Shown here in pieces: positions 1 to 11,955 of a DNA stretch of 63,595 nucleotides. The notes beneath the pieces were generated by a model, which was not told where the DNA came from, made no database searches, and worked only from the letters and a program-made list of their open reading frames with translations. Every line of letters starts with the position of its first letter. The stretch's first letter is position 1. The translations under genes and the position numbers were made by a program. Source of the DNA: Cytobacillus gottheilii (lineage in GTDB: Bacteria > Bacillota > Bacilli > Bacillales > Cytobacillaceae); assembly GCF_900166665.1 (NCBI RefSeq), contig NZ_LT800494.1, forward strand, positions 1,482,440-1,546,034. Reading direction: 5' to 3'.

Positions 1-1856
<1,856 letters not shown>

Positions 1857-2007
1857 TTCTCTTATCTAAAATATTATCGTTATTCATGTTCAATGAACGA
1901 TTTTAATTTACAAATTTTTCGTCTTATGATTTTTAAAAGACAGGCTATGATAATGTTAAGGAATCATAATTGCATTGCTAGTTAAAAACGGAAAGGTGGG
2001 GTTATCG

Positions 2008-2151
2008 ATGATGGAATTTACCTGGAAGGTCTTTTCGCAAACAGGTAATATTGACACATATCTTCTTTTTAAGGAATTGCAAAAGGAAACAAGTGATATA
2101 CCCGGAAATCAGGACGAAGAGCTAGCAGAGGTTGATTTTCCCATCTCATAG
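2008..2151 (+). CDS. yqzL: Small YqzL family protein
   Basis: A 47-residue protein (MMEFTWKVFSQTGNIDTYLL at its start) between era and recO, the place where YqzL sits in Bacillus. The role of the family is unknown. The sequence is acidic toward the C-terminus, has no membrane segment and no cysteine. GAAAGGTGGGG at 1991-2001 is a good ribosome binding site. Two ATGs in a row (2008 and 2011) could each start translation. It ends 30 bases before recO and is likely cotranscribed with it. Confidence 0.85.
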   Translation: MMEFTWKVFSQTGNIDTYLLFKELQKETSDIPGNQDEELAEVDFPIS

Positions 2152-2181
2152 GATTGTCTAAATATAGGGATGGTGACGAAT

Positions 2182-2937
2182 ATGCTTGAAAAATGTGAAG
2201 GCATAGTCATTAGAACAGCGAATTATGGAGAAAGCAATAAAATCGTTACCTTATATACGCGCGAATGGGGAAAGGTTGGGATGATGGCACGCGGAGCAAA
2301 AAAGCCGAATAGCAGGCTCTCCGCCGTCACCCAGCCTTTTACATATGGATATTTTCTTATGCAAAGAGGGAGCGGGCTGGGTACGATGCAGCAAGGAGAA
2401 ATGATTTCCTCGATGCGATCGATTAAGGAAGATATTTTCCTTACGGCTTATGCTGCGTATATTGTAGAACTCTTAGATAGAAGTGTTGAAGATCGAAAGC
2501 CAAATCCATTTTTATTTGAGCTATTATTTCAATCGTTGAATCTGATTAATGAAGGCTATGATCCCGACATTATTGTGAATATTTTTGAGATGAAAATGCT
2601 GAATACACTCGGGTTATATCCGGTGTTAAATCAGTGTGCGGTTTGCGGAAGTGCCGATGGGCATTTCTCTTTTTCTATTCGTGAAGGTGGTCTTATATGC
2701 CATCGCTGCCTTGAGAAGGATCCGTACCATTACAAACTATCACCTGCAGCGGTCCGGTTGTTAAGGGTGTTTTATTATTTTGATTTATCGAGACTAGGAG
2801 ATATATCAGTCAAAGAAGAAACGAAGGCAGAATTGAAGAAAATCATCACGGCTTATTATGATGAAAACTCTGGCTTAAATTTAAAATCAAAAAAGTTTTT
2901 AAATCAAATGGAGAAATTCGATGGCTTCTTAAAGTAA
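2182..2937 (+). CDS. recO: DNA repair protein RecO
   Basis: RecO binds single-stranded DNA and, with RecR (and RecF), loads RecA during recombinational repair. The 251 residues have the N-terminal OB fold, beginning [17 protein letters not shown], then a helical domain. A zinc-finger-like cysteine set follows: CAVCG near 156-160 and CHRC near 177-180. The frame is open from an ATG at 2170, but family alignment starts at the ATG at 2182, with GGTGAC just upstream; I use 2182. It closes the era-recO cluster; glyQS follows after its own promoter and leader. Confidence 0.95.
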   Translation: MLEKCEGIVIRTANYGESNKIVTLYTREWGKVGMMARGAKKPNSRLSAVTQPFTYGYFLMQRGSGLGTMQQGEMISSMRSIKEDIFLTAYAAYIVELLDRSVEDRKPNPFLFELLFQSLNLINEGYDPDIIVNIFEMKMLNTLGLYPVLNQCAVCGSADGHFSFSIREGGLICHRCLEKDPYHYKLSPAAVRLLRVFYYFDLSRLGDISVKEETKAELKKIITAYYDENSGLNLKSKKFLNQMEKFDGFLK

Positions 2938-2940
2938 TAT

Positions 2941-2969
2941 TTGACTTTAAAAATGATTTTCGCTATGAT
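2941..2969 (+). promoter_or_regulatory. Sigma-A type promoter of glyQS leader
   Basis: TTGACT at 2941-2946 and TATGAT at 2964-2969 are separated by 17 bases, a near-consensus vegetative promoter. It begins just after the recO stop and should start transcription around 2976, at the 5' end of the T-box leader. Confidence 0.75.
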
Positions 2970-2975
2970 TCAAAT

Positions 2976-3192
2976 ATTAATAGTTGCGATGACGAAGAGG
3001 AGTACTTAATTCAATCTATAAAAGCGAACCTAGGGTGGTGGGAGCTAGGCAATAGAAGGGTTAAGGAAGGGCACTTTACGAGCGACATAACGTTGAAAGA
3101 GGCTAAAGCTTTTGCTTTGGCAAATAGGGTGGAACCGCGGGTTAACTCTCGTCCCTATGCCGTATTTAGGCATAGGGGCGGGAGTTTTTTAT
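2976..3192 (+). promoter_or_regulatory. Glycine T-box leader of glyQS
   Basis: A tRNA-sensing riboswitch in front of the glycyl-tRNA synthetase genes. The invariant T-box core AGGGTGGAACCGCG is at 3126-3139. The triplet GGC at 3070-3072, in the context GAAGGGCAC, fits a glycine specifier. Downstream, arms at about 3144-3161 and 3169-3186 can pair, with a T run at 3185-3190, forming the intrinsic terminator. Established mechanism: uncharged tRNA-Gly pairs with the specifier and with the T-box bulge, stabilises the antiterminator and allows read-through. Pairing was judged by eye; no folding was computed. Confidence 0.92.
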
Positions 3193-3255
3193 ATTTTAAA
3201 AGTAACAAGTCCCTGATGTCTAACATCAATTTTATAAAAAAGGGTGAGATGTAAG

Positions 3256-4137
3256 ATGAATATTCAGAACATGATTCTGACTTTGCAGAAGCATTGGTCA
3301 GAGCAAGGCTGTATTTTAATGCAGGCTTATGATGTAGAAAAAGGAGCGGGCACAATGAGTCCGTATACATTTTTAAGGGCAATTGGACCGGAGCCTTGGA
3401 ATGTCGCTTATGTGGAGCCATCCCGTCGTCCAGCAGATGGCCGTTACGGTGAAAACCCTAACCGCCTTTATCAGCATCATCAGTTCCAGGTGATTATGAA
3501 GCCTTCTCCAGATAATATTCAGGAATTATACCTTGATTCACTTAAGGCATTAGGAATCGACCCGCTTAAGCATGACATTCGTTTTGTTGAAGATAACTGG
3601 GAAAATCCATCTTTGGGCTGTGCTGGCTTAGGCTGGGAAGTATGGCTTGATGGAATGGAGATTACACAATTTACGTATTTCCAGCAGGTTGGCGGTCTTG
3701 AATGTAAACCGGTATCTGTGGAAATTACATACGGAATTGAACGTTTAGCTTCTTATATTCAAGATAAAGAAGATGTCTTTGACCTGGAGTGGACAAATGG
3801 CTTTACTGTAAGAGACATTTTCCTGCAGCCGGAATATGAGCATTCTAAATATACGTTTGAAACGAGCGACCCTGACATGCTGTTTAACTTATTTAATATT
3901 TATGAAAAAGAAGCACATCGTCAAATGGAGGAAGGACTCGTGCATCCTGCTTATGATTATGTACTGAAATGCTCACATGTGTTCAATTTGTTAGACGCAA
4001 GAGGCTCCATTTCCGTCACAGAAAGAACTGGTTATATTGGACGCTGCCGAAACTTAGCAAGAAAAATAGCGAAAACATTCTATGAAGAGCGTGAAAAGTT
4101 AGGATTCCCAATCCTGCAAGCAAAGGAGGAAAATTAA
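3256..4137 (+). CDS. glyQ: Glycyl-tRNA synthetase alpha subunit
   Basis: Catalytic subunit of the bacterial alpha2-beta2 GlyRS, which charges tRNA-Gly in the cytosol. The 293 residues begin [19 protein letters not shown] and contain the class II signature block [20 protein letters not shown] near 54-73, near-identical to other Bacillus GlyQ as I know it. The frame is open from a GTG at 3244, but AGGGTGA at 3241-3247 is the Shine-Dalgarno site for the ATG at 3256. It is separated by one base from glyS and controlled by the T-box upstream. Confidence 0.97.
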   Translation: MNIQNMILTLQKHWSEQGCILMQAYDVEKGAGTMSPYTFLRAIGPEPWNVAYVEPSRRPADGRYGENPNRLYQHHQFQVIMKPSPDNIQELYLDSLKALGIDPLKHDIRFVEDNWENPSLGCAGLGWEVWLDGMEITQFTYFQQVGGLECKPVSVEITYGIERLASYIQDKEDVFDLEWTNGFTVRDIFLQPEYEHSKYTFETSDPDMLFNLFNIYEKEAHRQMEEGLVHPAYDYVLKCSHVFNLLDARGSISVTERTGYIGRCRNLARKIAKTFYEEREKLGFPILQAKEEN

Positions 4138-4138
4138 G

Positions 4139-6211
4139 ATGTCTAAAAAAGATCTCCTCTTAGAAATTGGTCTTGAAGAAATGCCTGCAAGATTTGTTAC
4201 AAATTCAATGAATCAGCTTTCTGATAAAATTCAAGCTTGGATGATGGAAAAAAAGATTGATTTTGATCATGTTACTGCATTTTCAACACCCCGCCGTCTT
4301 GCTGTAGTGGTGGAAGGCATCAGTGAAGCACAAGAGGATGTACATGAAGAAGCAAAGGGTCCAGCTAAAAAAATCGCACAAGACGAAAATGGCGAGTGGA
4401 CGAAAGCTGCCATTGGATTTTGCAGAGGTCAAGGAGCAACAGTCGAAGATATTTTCTATAAAGAAATTAATGGTGTTGAGTATGTTCATGTGAAAAAGTT
4501 TATTCAAGGCCAGCAAACGAGTTCGCTTTTACCAGAGCTGCAGCATGTCATTACGTCCTTGTCTTTCCCTAAAAATATGCGCTGGGCAGACGAAGAGCTA
4601 AAATATATCCGCCCGATAAAATGGATCATCGCATTATTCGGTTCTGAAATTGTTCCATTTTCCATTGCTGGTGTACAGACATCCAATTGGACAATGGGTC
4701 ATCGCTTCTTGGGTGAACGCACGGAAATTACCAGCCCGGATGTTTATGAAAAAACATTAATGTCTCAGTACGTGCTTGTTAATTCGGATGAAAGAAAAGA
4801 AGGTATTCGCAACCAGCTGAAACAGCTTGAAGAAGAACATGGGTGGGTCATTCCAGTCGATGAAGATCTTCTTGAAGAAGTTAATAACCTGGTTGAATAT
4901 CCGACAGCGCTTTTTGGAAAGTTTGAGGAAGAGTTTTTGCAGATCCCACAGGAAGTTCTTATTACATCGATGAAAGAACATCAGCGTTATTTTCCTGTTA
5001 AATCAGAAGATGGAGAGCTCCTTCCTTTCTTTGTTACGGTGAGAAATGGCGGGCATGAGCATCTTGAAAATGTGGCAAAAGGAAATGAAAAAGTATTAAG
5101 AGCTAGACTTTCTGATGCAGCGTTCTTTTACAATGAAGATCAAAAAACAGCGATCAGTGATTCGCTGAAAAAGCTGGAATCCATTGTGTATCATGAGGAA
5201 ATCGGAACGCTATCACAAAAAACTGCAAGAGTGCGCAAGGTAACGAATAAGCTAGCAGGATTATTAACCTTTAATGAAAATGAGACCAAGCAGGCAGATC
5301 GTGCAGCTGAAATTGCGAAATTTGACCTTGTGACACATATGGTTTATGAATTCCCGGAACTGCAAGGCTTTATGGGGGAAAAATATGCATTGCAAAAGGG
5401 TGAAGATCCCGCAGTTGCCCAAGCGATTAATGAGCATTATATGCCTAGAAATGCTGAAGACGGGACGCCAGAAAGCAATGTGGGGGCGTTATTATCAATA
5501 GCTGAAAAGATAGATACAATTGCAGCCTGCTTTGCAATTGGCATTATTCCAAGTGGTTCACAAGACCCATATGCATTGAGAAGACAAGCGACAGGCATTG
5601 TACAGATCCTCCTGAAAAAAGATTGGGGTCTGGAGCTTGAAAGCATCATTGATCTTGCGTTGGAGTTTGTTCAGGAAGATAAAATCGCGAAAAAAGCATT
5701 AGAAGACATTCAAAAAGATTTATATGCCTTCTTTAAACTGCGTATCAAGCATATTCTTCAAGAGCGCGGCATTAGATACGACCTTATTGAAGCTGTTCTT
5801 GGGAATCAATTAGGCTCAATGCCTTCATTAGTCAAACGTGCGGAAGTATTGGAGCAAGAGAAACAAAACCCTGATTTTAAAGAAAATATGGAAGCTCTAG
5901 GCCGTGTATTGAATATTTCTTCGAAAGCTGAGCATGTTGGTGAAGTAGATGCAAGTTTATTTGAAAACAATTATGAAAAAGAATTGTTTAGCAAATATGA
6001 GGAAGTTCGCAACCAGCTGCAAACAATTTCAGATGAGAAACGTTTATACAACTTGCTTGTTTCATTAAAACCAGCCATAGACGGTTATTTTGAACATACA
6101 ATGGTTATGGCGGAGCAAGAAAATATTCGTGCAAATCGTTTAAGTCAGATGGCAAAACTGGCAGACCTCATTCGTCAATTTGCAAATGTGAATGAGATTA
6201 TTGTTAAATAA
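4139..6211 (+). CDS. glyS: Glycyl-tRNA synthetase beta subunit
   Basis: The 690-residue beta subunit of tetrameric GlyRS. It contributes tRNA recognition and anticodon binding to the complex with GlyQ. It begins MSKKDLLLEIGLEEMPARF and carries internal HD-like and C-terminal DALR-type anticodon-binding regions typical of the family. AGGAGG inside the last codons of glyQ is the ribosome binding site, so the two genes are tightly coupled. Length matches full-size family members. It ends in sequence rich in K, N and E with no sign of truncation. Confidence 0.97.
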   Translation: MSKKDLLLEIGLEEMPARFVTNSMNQLSDKIQAWMMEKKIDFDHVTAFSTPRRLAVVVEGISEAQEDVHEEAKGPAKKIAQDENGEWTKAAIGFCRGQGATVEDIFYKEINGVEYVHVKKFIQGQQTSSLLPELQHVITSLSFPKNMRWADEELKYIRPIKWIIALFGSEIVPFSIAGVQTSNWTMGHRFLGERTEITSPDVYEKTLMSQYVLVNSDERKEGIRNQLKQLEEEHGWVIPVDEDLLEEVNNLVEYPTALFGKFEEEFLQIPQEVLITSMKEHQRYFPVKSEDGELLPFFVTVRNGGHEHLENVAKGNEKVLRARLSDAAFFYNEDQKTAISDSLKKLESIVYHEEIGTLSQKTARVRKVTNKLAGLLTFNENETKQADRAAEIAKFDLVTHMVYEFPELQGFMGEKYALQKGEDPAVAQAINEHYMPRNAEDGTPESNVGALLSIAEKIDTIAACFAIGIIPSGSQDPYALRRQATGIVQILLKKDWGLELESIIDLALEFVQEDKIAKKALEDIQKDLYAFFKLRIKHILQERGIRYDLIEAVLGNQLGSMPSLVKRAEVLEQEKQNPDFKENMEALGRVLNISSKAEHVGEVDASLFENNYEKELFSKYEEVRNQLQTISDEKRLYNLLVSLKPAIDGYFEHTMVMAEQENIRANRLSQMAKLADLIRQFANVNEIIVK

Positions 6212-6557
6212 AACTTTCCCTTCAGGCCGCATTTTGTGGTGTGTCGGGCACTTAGCGGGTGTGTAGAAACTTATTTAATATATGCTATTTAACGTAACGA
6301 AAACAGATAGGTACGGAACTCCAGTTTAGCAGGCTAATTAGCACTGTGAGCACTTCGGTCTGCATTACTAAGCAGCTAAAACATCATGAAAAGACCTGTG
6401 GATGAGCTTGTCATAGCGGCAAGCTCTTTCACATTACTGTATTGAGGTTTTTATTCACAAATTTGAAAGGAATCTATTCTGTTCATTTTGTGTAAATAGT
6501 ATATAATGTTTCTATAATAGTATGTCTTATTGAATCGAATACACATACATAAGCAAG
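6212..6557 (+). promoter_or_regulatory. Gene-free region: weak terminator and ccpN promoter
   Basis: 346 bases between glyS and ccpN with no gene. Arms GAGCTTG (6404-6410) and CAAGCTC (6420-6426) form a short stem followed by TTTCAC, a weak terminator candidate. Near ccpN there are two TATAAT hexamers, at 6502-6507 and 6513-6518, within AT-rich sequence but without a clear -35 box. One or both probably serve ccpN-yqfL. I see no riboswitch signature. Confidence 0.4.
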
Positions 6558-6560
6558 GTG

Positions 6561-7193
6561 GTGAACGAAATCGAACTGAATAAAAGACAGGAAAAAATTC
6601 TGGAAATCGTTAAGGAAAACGGCCCCATTACAGGTGAGAATATAGCAGAGCAGTTAAACTTGACTAGAGCTACATTACGGCCAGATTTGGCCATATTAAC
6701 GATGGCCGGCTACCTTGATGCCAGACCTAGAGTAGGATATTTTTACACAGGAAAAACAGGTGCGCAGCTTCTGACTGAGAACATGCAGAAATTATTTGTG
6801 AAGGACTATCAGTCTATTCCAGTTGTCGTAAAGGAAAATGTGTCCGTATATGATGCCATTGTTACAATGTTCTTGGAAGATGTCGGAACTTTGTTTGTGG
6901 TAGATGAAAAATCCCTGCTGGTAGGAGTTCTTTCCAGAAAAGATTTATTAAGAGCCAGCATAGGCAAGCAGGAACTTTCGGCTATACCTGTAAATATTAT
7001 TATGACAAGAATGCCCAATATCACTGTATGCAAGAAAGATGACTTATTGCTTGATGTTGCCCACAAGCTGATTGATAAACAAATTGACTCTCTTCCGATT
7101 GTTAAAGAGACAGAAGAAGGGTTGGAAGTATTAGGTAGAATCACAAAAACCAATTTAACCAAAGCGTTTGTTGCTCTAGCTGGAGAAAAGTAA
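6561..7193 (+). CDS. ccpN: Transcriptional repressor CcpN (HTH plus two CBS)
   Basis: In B. subtilis CcpN represses gluconeogenic genes (gapB, pckA) and the small RNA sr1 when glycolytic substrates are present. The 210 residues start NEIELNKRQEKILEIVKENG after the initiator. An N-terminal winged helix (about 5-65, with LTRATLRPDLAIL) is followed by two CBS domains (about 80-135 and 145-205) that bind nucleotide ligand. Two consecutive GTG codons (6558 and 6561) could start it; 6561 gives the same length as the B. subtilis protein. The gene is followed after 28 bases by yqfL, its functional partner. Confidence 0.93.
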   Translation: MNEIELNKRQEKILEIVKENGPITGENIAEQLNLTRATLRPDLAILTMAGYLDARPRVGYFYTGKTGAQLLTENMQKLFVKDYQSIPVVVKENVSVYDAIVTMFLEDVGTLFVVDEKSLLVGVLSRKDLLRASIGKQELSAIPVNIIMTRMPNITVCKKDDLLLDVAHKLIDKQIDSLPIVKETEEGLEVLGRITKTNLTKAFVALAGEK

Positions 7194-7221
7194 TTCTAGA
7201 AATAGGAGATGGTGATCAAGG

Positions 7222-8040
7222 ATGGGGAAAATGCCGGTAATCTATGTTGTTTCAGATTCTGTAGGAGAAACAGCGGAACTCGTAACAAAAGCTGCAACAA
7301 GTCAATTCAATGGCGGTGACGTCATTATAAAAAGATTTCCATATGTAGAGGAACTATCACATATTGACGAAGTGATCTCGCTTGCGAAACTGGATAATGG
7401 AATGATCGCCTATACTCTGGTTAAGCCAGAAATTCGACAGTACATGAATGTATCAGCACAAAATGCAGGGATTTATGCCTGTGATATTATTGGACCGCTT
7501 ATGGATCAAATCCAAACATTTTGCGGTACTGAGCCTTTATATGAACCAGGTCTAGTCCGAAAACTTGATGAAGATTATTTCAAAAAGATCGAAGCAATTG
7601 AATTTGCTGTGAAATATGATGACGGAAGAGATCCAAGAGGGATATTGAAGGCTGATATTGTACTTGTCGGTGTATCAAGAACTTCTAAGACACCATTATC
7701 GCAATACCTGGCCCATAAAAGGCTTAAGGTTGCCAATGTTCCGCTCGTGCCTGAAGTTGATCCGCCAGAAGAATTATTTTTGGTTCAGCCGGAGAAATGC
7801 TATGGCTTAAAAATCAGCCCGCAAAAATTAAATAATATCAGGAGAGAAAGATTAATTTCATTAGGTCTCAGCGACAATGCAAGCTATGCGAATATTGAAA
7901 GAATTAAAAATGAAATTGACTACTTTGAAGATATAGTGGACCGCCTTCAATGCCCAGTAATAGATGTAACAAACAAAGCGGTTGAAGAAACAGCCAATGT
8001 TATCCTCAATCATTATCGTAAAAGCTTTCCAATTACCTAG
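7222..8040 (+). CDS. yqfL: Pyruvate,phosphate dikinase regulatory-type kinase/phosphorylase YqfL
   Basis: Member of the DUF299 / PDRP family, which in other bacteria phosphorylates and dephosphorylates PPDK or PEP synthase. In B. subtilis YqfL antagonises CcpN-mediated repression. The 272 residues show [18 protein letters not shown] at the N-terminus and the P-loop-like [15 protein letters not shown] near 150-164, the family signature. GGAGATGGTGATC lies just before the ATG at 7222. It is the second gene of the ccpN operon and is closed by a strong hairpin at its stop codon. Confidence 0.93.
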   Translation: MGKMPVIYVVSDSVGETAELVTKAATSQFNGGDVIIKRFPYVEELSHIDEVISLAKLDNGMIAYTLVKPEIRQYMNVSAQNAGIYACDIIGPLMDQIQTFCGTEPLYEPGLVRKLDEDYFKKIEAIEFAVKYDDGRDPRGILKADIVLVGVSRTSKTPLSQYLAHKRLKVANVPLVPEVDPPEELFLVQPEKCYGLKISPQKLNNIRRERLISLGLSDNASYANIERIKNEIDYFEDIVDRLQCPVIDVTNKAVEETANVILNHYRKSFPIT

Positions 8041-8066
8041 CACATACTTGTTATGTGCTCTTTTTT
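8040..8066 (+). terminator. Intrinsic terminator after yqfL
   Basis: GCACATA (8040-8046) pairs with TATGTGC (8052-8058) across a five-base loop, followed by TCTTTTTT. It overlaps the last base of the yqfL stop codon. Confidence 0.85.
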
Positions 8067-8128
8067 AATGAAGGAAAGGAATTGGATAAAAAAAATGACG
8101 AAATTTGCATGAAACGTCTATTTTTTAA

Positions 8129-8157
8129 TGGAAAAACCAGCAATTATGTACTATAAT
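8129..8157 (+). promoter_or_regulatory. Candidate sigma-A promoter for yqxD-dnaG-sigA
   Basis: TGGAAA at 8129-8134 and TATAAT at 8152-8157 are separated by 17 bases. The -10 is perfect, the -35 matches four of six. It lies in the gap between the yqfL terminator and yqxD and would drive the macromolecular synthesis operon. Additional sigA promoters, known in B. subtilis, are not resolved here. Confidence 0.5.
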
Positions 8158-8318
8158 AAAAAATTGTGATAAAAATGTCTTCTAAATAGGTTTAGACTTG
8201 AGAGTGAACGAATAAACTATTTAAAGAAAGATGTCAAGGTACCAGCTGAAAAAAAATTCGACAAATATCCCTTTTGAAAAATTAAGCCAGTAAGAAGGAA
8301 AATGCGGAGTGATGTAGA

Positions 8319-8789
8319 ATTAATAAGTCATTAGGCACAACTGCCATCTTTGTGGATGCAGATTCTTGTCCAGTAAAAGATGAAATTGTCGAAATTGCAA
8401 AAGCTTTTTCAATTAAAGTTGTATTTGTTGCTTCATATGCTCACATGAAGAATGAAGCTCAAGAAGCTGAATGGAGGTTCGTAGATTGTGATCAAGAAGC
8501 AGTCGATCTCTACATAATGAACCATACATCATCACAGGATATTGTCATTACCCAAGATATCGGGCTGGCTTCTACCTTGCTGCTTAAAAACATGTATGTA
8601 CTCTCTCCAAGAGGGATGCTATACGAAGAATCAAATATCCGGACAATGCTAGATATGAGATATCTCTCAGCAAAAGCACGCAAAAAAGGGATTTATGGTA
8701 AAGGCCCAAAACCTTTTACAAAACAAGATCGAATAAATTTTATTAACACATTTACAAAAATTTTGTCGAAAGTTGAAGGGATTCCATAA
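8319..8789 (+). CDS. yqxD: DUF188 / YaiI family protein YqxD, likely AUU start
   Basis: A NYN/PIN-like putative nuclease family of unknown substrate, conserved upstream of dnaG in Bacillus. Recognisable motifs are FVDADSCPVKDEI, VTQDIGLA-like ITQDIGLASTLL and LSPRGMLYEE; the C-terminus has GIYGKGPKPFTKQDRINF. No ATG, GTG or TTG precedes the first beta strand (AIFVDAD) in frame. The only in-frame candidates after the stop at 8310-8312 are ATT at 8319, ATC at 8346 and GTG at 8352. GGAG at 8306-8309 is well spaced for ATT 8319. GTG 8352 has no Shine-Dalgarno site and would delete the strand. I therefore call 156 residues from 8319. Confidence 0.85.
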   Translation: MNKSLGTTAIFVDADSCPVKDEIVEIAKAFSIKVVFVASYAHMKNEAQEAEWRFVDCDQEAVDLYIMNHTSSQDIVITQDIGLASTLLLKNMYVLSPRGMLYEESNIRTMLDMRYLSAKARKKGIYGKGPKPFTKQDRINFINTFTKILSKVEGIP

Positions 8790-8830
8790 CTTTTATAGAA
8801 TACCTCTTAGAACTAGTAGGAGTTGTTCTT

Positions 8831-10666
8831 ATGGCAGATCTTATTGCATCAGAGAAAATTGATGAAATTCGCAGATCTGTTGATCTTGTTGATGTAATTG
8901 GAGAATATGTCCAGCTCACCAAAAAAGGGCGAAATTATTTTGGATTATGTCCATTTCATGGTGAAAATACACCTTCATTTTCTGTATCAACAGACAAACA
9001 GATTTATAATTGCTTTGGCTGTCATGCAGCTGGCGATGCCTTCTCGTTTATAATGGATATCGAAGGTTATTCTTTTCAGGAAGCTGCTATTGAGCTTGCT
9101 GAAAAAGGGAATGTAAAACTTGATATTGATGCTCCGGCTGCTGCGGCCGCAAAGTCAATGTCTCCAGATTTTCAGCAAATGATTGAAGCACATAAGCTAT
9201 TAAGTAAATTCTACCATCATTTGCTCGTAAATACAAAAGACGGTCAGCATGCGCTTGAATACTTGCTGGATCGAGGCTTTACACGGGAATCAATCGATAA
9301 ATTTCAAATTGGCTATTCATTAAACTCCTGGGATTTTGTTTATAAATTTCTAATGAAAAGAAACTTTCCAGAGCAATTGATGGAAAAAGCTGGATTGATC
9401 ATTAAACGCGAAAAAGATGGCAGTTACTTCGATCGTTTCCGCGATCGCATCATGTTTCCAATTCAAGATCGAAACGGAAACACGATTGCGTTTTCTGGCA
9501 GAGCACTTGGTGGCGATGATCCCAAATATTTAAATAGTCCAGAAACGCCTATTTTTAATAAAAGCAAAATCCTGTATAACTTTCAATCAGCAAGGGCCCA
9601 AATGAAAAAAATGCAAAGAGCCGTCCTGTTTGAAGGGTTTGCAGATGTCATTGCTGCCGATCGAGCCGGCGTTGAAAACGGTGTTGCCACAATGGGAACA
9701 TCTTTAACTGACGAGCATATTGCGTTATTAAAAAAACAAGTACAGTCCATCACCATTTGTTATGATTCCGATAATGCAGGAAAGGAAGCTGCTTTTCGCG
9801 CTTCTGCAATGCTTGATGAAGCGGGATTTCAAATTAGAGTAGCGATGATGCCAGACGGTCTGGATCCAGATGATTATATTCAGGCAAATGGCGCTGAGAA
9901 ATTTAGAAATGAAGTCATTGATGGAAGCTTGACGCTGATGGCGTTTAAAATTCTTTATTTGCGCAGAGGGAAAAGGCTGCAGGATGAAGGAGATCGCCTT
10001 CTTTATATAGAAGAAGTATTAAGGGAGCTTGCCAAGCTTGATAAAGCTGTTGAGAAGGATCTTTATATAAGGCAATTAGCAGAGGAATTTTCCGTTTCAC
10101 TTGATGCCCTTAAAGAACAGCTTGAAGCAATTGAAATGAGCCAGCGTGGCAGCAGGCGACAAAATGATCAAGATCGCCATGTCGATTCACGCACCTTGGT
10201 GAACCCGCCTGCATCTGCCTCTTCTAAAATTAGACCAGCCTTTCATACAGCAGAAAGAAATCTAATTTCTCATATGATGAAAGATGCAGACATAGCTTTT
10301 AAGGTTCAGTCTTTACTTGGCGGGAATACATTTAATGTTGACGAACACCAAGCGATTTTCACATATTTGTTAGGTTACTTTGAAAGCGGTCATTCACCGG
10401 ATACTAGTGCATTTATACATTTTATTGATGATGATAAACTTCGTAAGATTTGTGCAGAGATTGCTTTAGTAACCATTAATGATGAATTAAGTGAACAAGA
10501 GCTATCTGATTATATTAAGCAGGTGTTGAATTATCAAAAAATGCTAATGATAAAAGAAAAAAAAGCTGAGGCAAAAGAGGCTGAGAGGCAAAAGGATTAT
10601 AACAAGGCTGCTTTAATTGGCATGGAAATTATTCAGTTGCAAAAGTCATTAAAGACAACAGTATAA
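8831..10666 (+). CDS. dnaG: DNA primase DnaG
   Basis: Synthesises RNA primers at the replication fork. The 611 residues contain an N-terminal CHC2 zinc-binding domain (CPFH near 41-44 and CFGCH near 62-66), a central RNA polymerase core with a Toprim fold (EGFADVIAADRAG near 270-282, then DSDNAGKEAA) and a helical C-terminal region that in this family binds the DnaB-type helicase (DnaC in Bacillus). TAGGAG precedes the ATG at 8831. It is the middle gene of the yqxD-dnaG-sigA operon, the Bacillus counterpart of the rpsU-dnaG-rpoD operon. Confidence 0.97.
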   Translation: MADLIASEKIDEIRRSVDLVDVIGEYVQLTKKGRNYFGLCPFHGENTPSFSVSTDKQIYNCFGCHAAGDAFSFIMDIEGYSFQEAAIELAEKGNVKLDIDAPAAAAAKSMSPDFQQMIEAHKLLSKFYHHLLVNTKDGQHALEYLLDRGFTRESIDKFQIGYSLNSWDFVYKFLMKRNFPEQLMEKAGLIIKREKDGSYFDRFRDRIMFPIQDRNGNTIAFSGRALGGDDPKYLNSPETPIFNKSKILYNFQSARAQMKKMQRAVLFEGFADVIAADRAGVENGVATMGTSLTDEHIALLKKQVQSITICYDSDNAGKEAAFRASAMLDEAGFQIRVAMMPDGLDPDDYIQANGAEKFRNEVIDGSLTLMAFKILYLRRGKRLQDEGDRLLYIEEVLRELAKLDKAVEKDLYIRQLAEEFSVSLDALKEQLEAIEMSQRGSRRQNDQDRHVDSRTLVNPPASASSKIRPAFHTAERNLISHMMKDADIAFKVQSLLGGNTFNVDEHQAIFTYLLGYFESGHSPDTSAFIHFIDDDKLRKICAEIALVTINDELSEQELSDYIKQVLNYQKMLMIKEKKAEAKEAERQKDYNKAALIGMEIIQLQKSLKTTV

Positions 10667-10789
10667 CCAATATGGCAAGGATTTAATTTAGAAGTTTTGA
10701 GCAGAAGCTCATTTCTATAATGGAATAAATGGTACTTAAACATTGCGCTTTATATACGCTGTGTGTGATTTTTGGAAGGAGGGGGACAA

Positions 10790-11914
10790 ATGGCTGAAAA
10801 ATCGGCCCGTTCAAAAGAGGTTGATTCAGAATTGACCCTTGAACAAGCAAAAGAACAAGTTTTAGAGGTAGGAAAGAAGACTGGTGTTCTCGCCTACGAT
10901 GATATAGCAGAAAGATTGGCTAACTTTGAATTGGACTCCCACCAAATGGATGAGTTTTATGAGTTCCTTGGAGATCAGGGAATCGAGCTTGTTGGTGATA
11001 ATGATGATGCAGATCCAAACATAAAAGAGCTTGCTAAAGGTGAAGAAGAATTCGACCTTAATGATCTAAGTGTACCGCCTGGAGTGAAAATTAACGACCC
11101 TGTTCGTATGTATTTAAAAGAAATTGGGCGAGTTGACCTTTTGACTGCCGAAGAAGAAATTTCATTGGCAAACCGCATTGAAGAAGGCGATGAAGAAGCA
11201 AAACGCCGTCTTGCAGAGGCGAACTTAAGACTTGTTGTGAGTATCGCCAAAAGATATGTCGGCCGTGGCATGCTGTTCCTGGACTTAATTCAGGAAGGAA
11301 ACATGGGTCTTATTAAAGCTGTTGAAAAATTTGACTACCGTAAAGGGTTTAAATTTAGCACATATGCTACTTGGTGGATTCGTCAGGCGATTACGCGTGC
11401 GATTGCAGACCAAGCGAGAACAATCCGTATTCCGGTCCATATGGTTGAGACGATTAACAAGTTAATTCGAGTACAGCGTCAGCTGCTTCAGGATCTTGGC
11501 CGTGAACCATCTCCAGAAGAAATTGCGGAAGATATGGACTTAACACCTGAGAAGGTACGTGAAATCTTAAAGATCGCTCAAGAGCCTGTATCACTTGAAA
11601 CACCAATTGGTGAAGAGGATGACTCACATCTTGGCGACTTTATTGAAGACCAGGATGCCACTTCACCTTCTGAGCATGCTGCCTATGAACTTTTAAAGGA
11701 ACAGCTTGAAGATGTACTTGATACTTTAACCGATCGTGAAGAGAACGTGCTTAGACTTCGTTTTGGACTTGATGACGGACGTACTAGGACGCTTGAAGAA
11801 GTCGGTAAAGTATTCGGAGTAACCCGTGAGCGTATCCGTCAAATTGAAGCGAAAGCACTTCGAAAACTAAGACATCCAAGCAGAAGCAAAAGGCTTAAGG
11901 ACTTTTTAGAATAG
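10790..11914 (+). CDS. sigA: RNA polymerase primary sigma factor SigA
   Basis: The housekeeping sigma-70 factor. The 374 residues begin [16 protein letters not shown]. Region 1.1 (about 15-85) is followed by region 1.2 ([17 protein letters not shown] near 104-120), region 2 with the -10 recognition helix ([20 protein letters not shown]), region 3, and region 4 ending with the -35 recognition helix [19 protein letters not shown]. The frame is open from a TTG at 10772, but GGAGGGGG at 10776-10785 is the ribosome binding site for the ATG at 10790. It is closed by a hairpin at 11956. Confidence 0.98.
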   Translation: MAEKSARSKEVDSELTLEQAKEQVLEVGKKTGVLAYDDIAERLANFELDSHQMDEFYEFLGDQGIELVGDNDDADPNIKELAKGEEEFDLNDLSVPPGVKINDPVRMYLKEIGRVDLLTAEEEISLANRIEEGDEEAKRRLAEANLRLVVSIAKRYVGRGMLFLDLIQEGNMGLIKAVEKFDYRKGFKFSTYATWWIRQAITRAIADQARTIRIPVHMVETINKLIRVQRQLLQDLGREPSPEEIAEDMDLTPEKVREILKIAQEPVSLETPIGEEDDSHLGDFIEDQDATSPSEHAAYELLKEQLEDVLDTLTDREENVLRLRFGLDDGRTRTLEEVGKVFGVTRERIRQIEAKALRKLRHPSRSKRLKDFLE

Positions 11915-11955
11915 GTCAATTCACCTATTGGTTATATGAATTAAGGATTGCTATG

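Noticed and set aside
6212..6557. Riboswitch or small RNA between glyS and ccpN
   Set aside because: Only one short stem and AT-rich promoter-like sequence are visible; no known riboswitch core.
10772..10789. TTG start for sigA
   Set aside because: It lies inside the Shine-Dalgarno sequence for ATG 10790, and family proteins start at MAEK or MADK.
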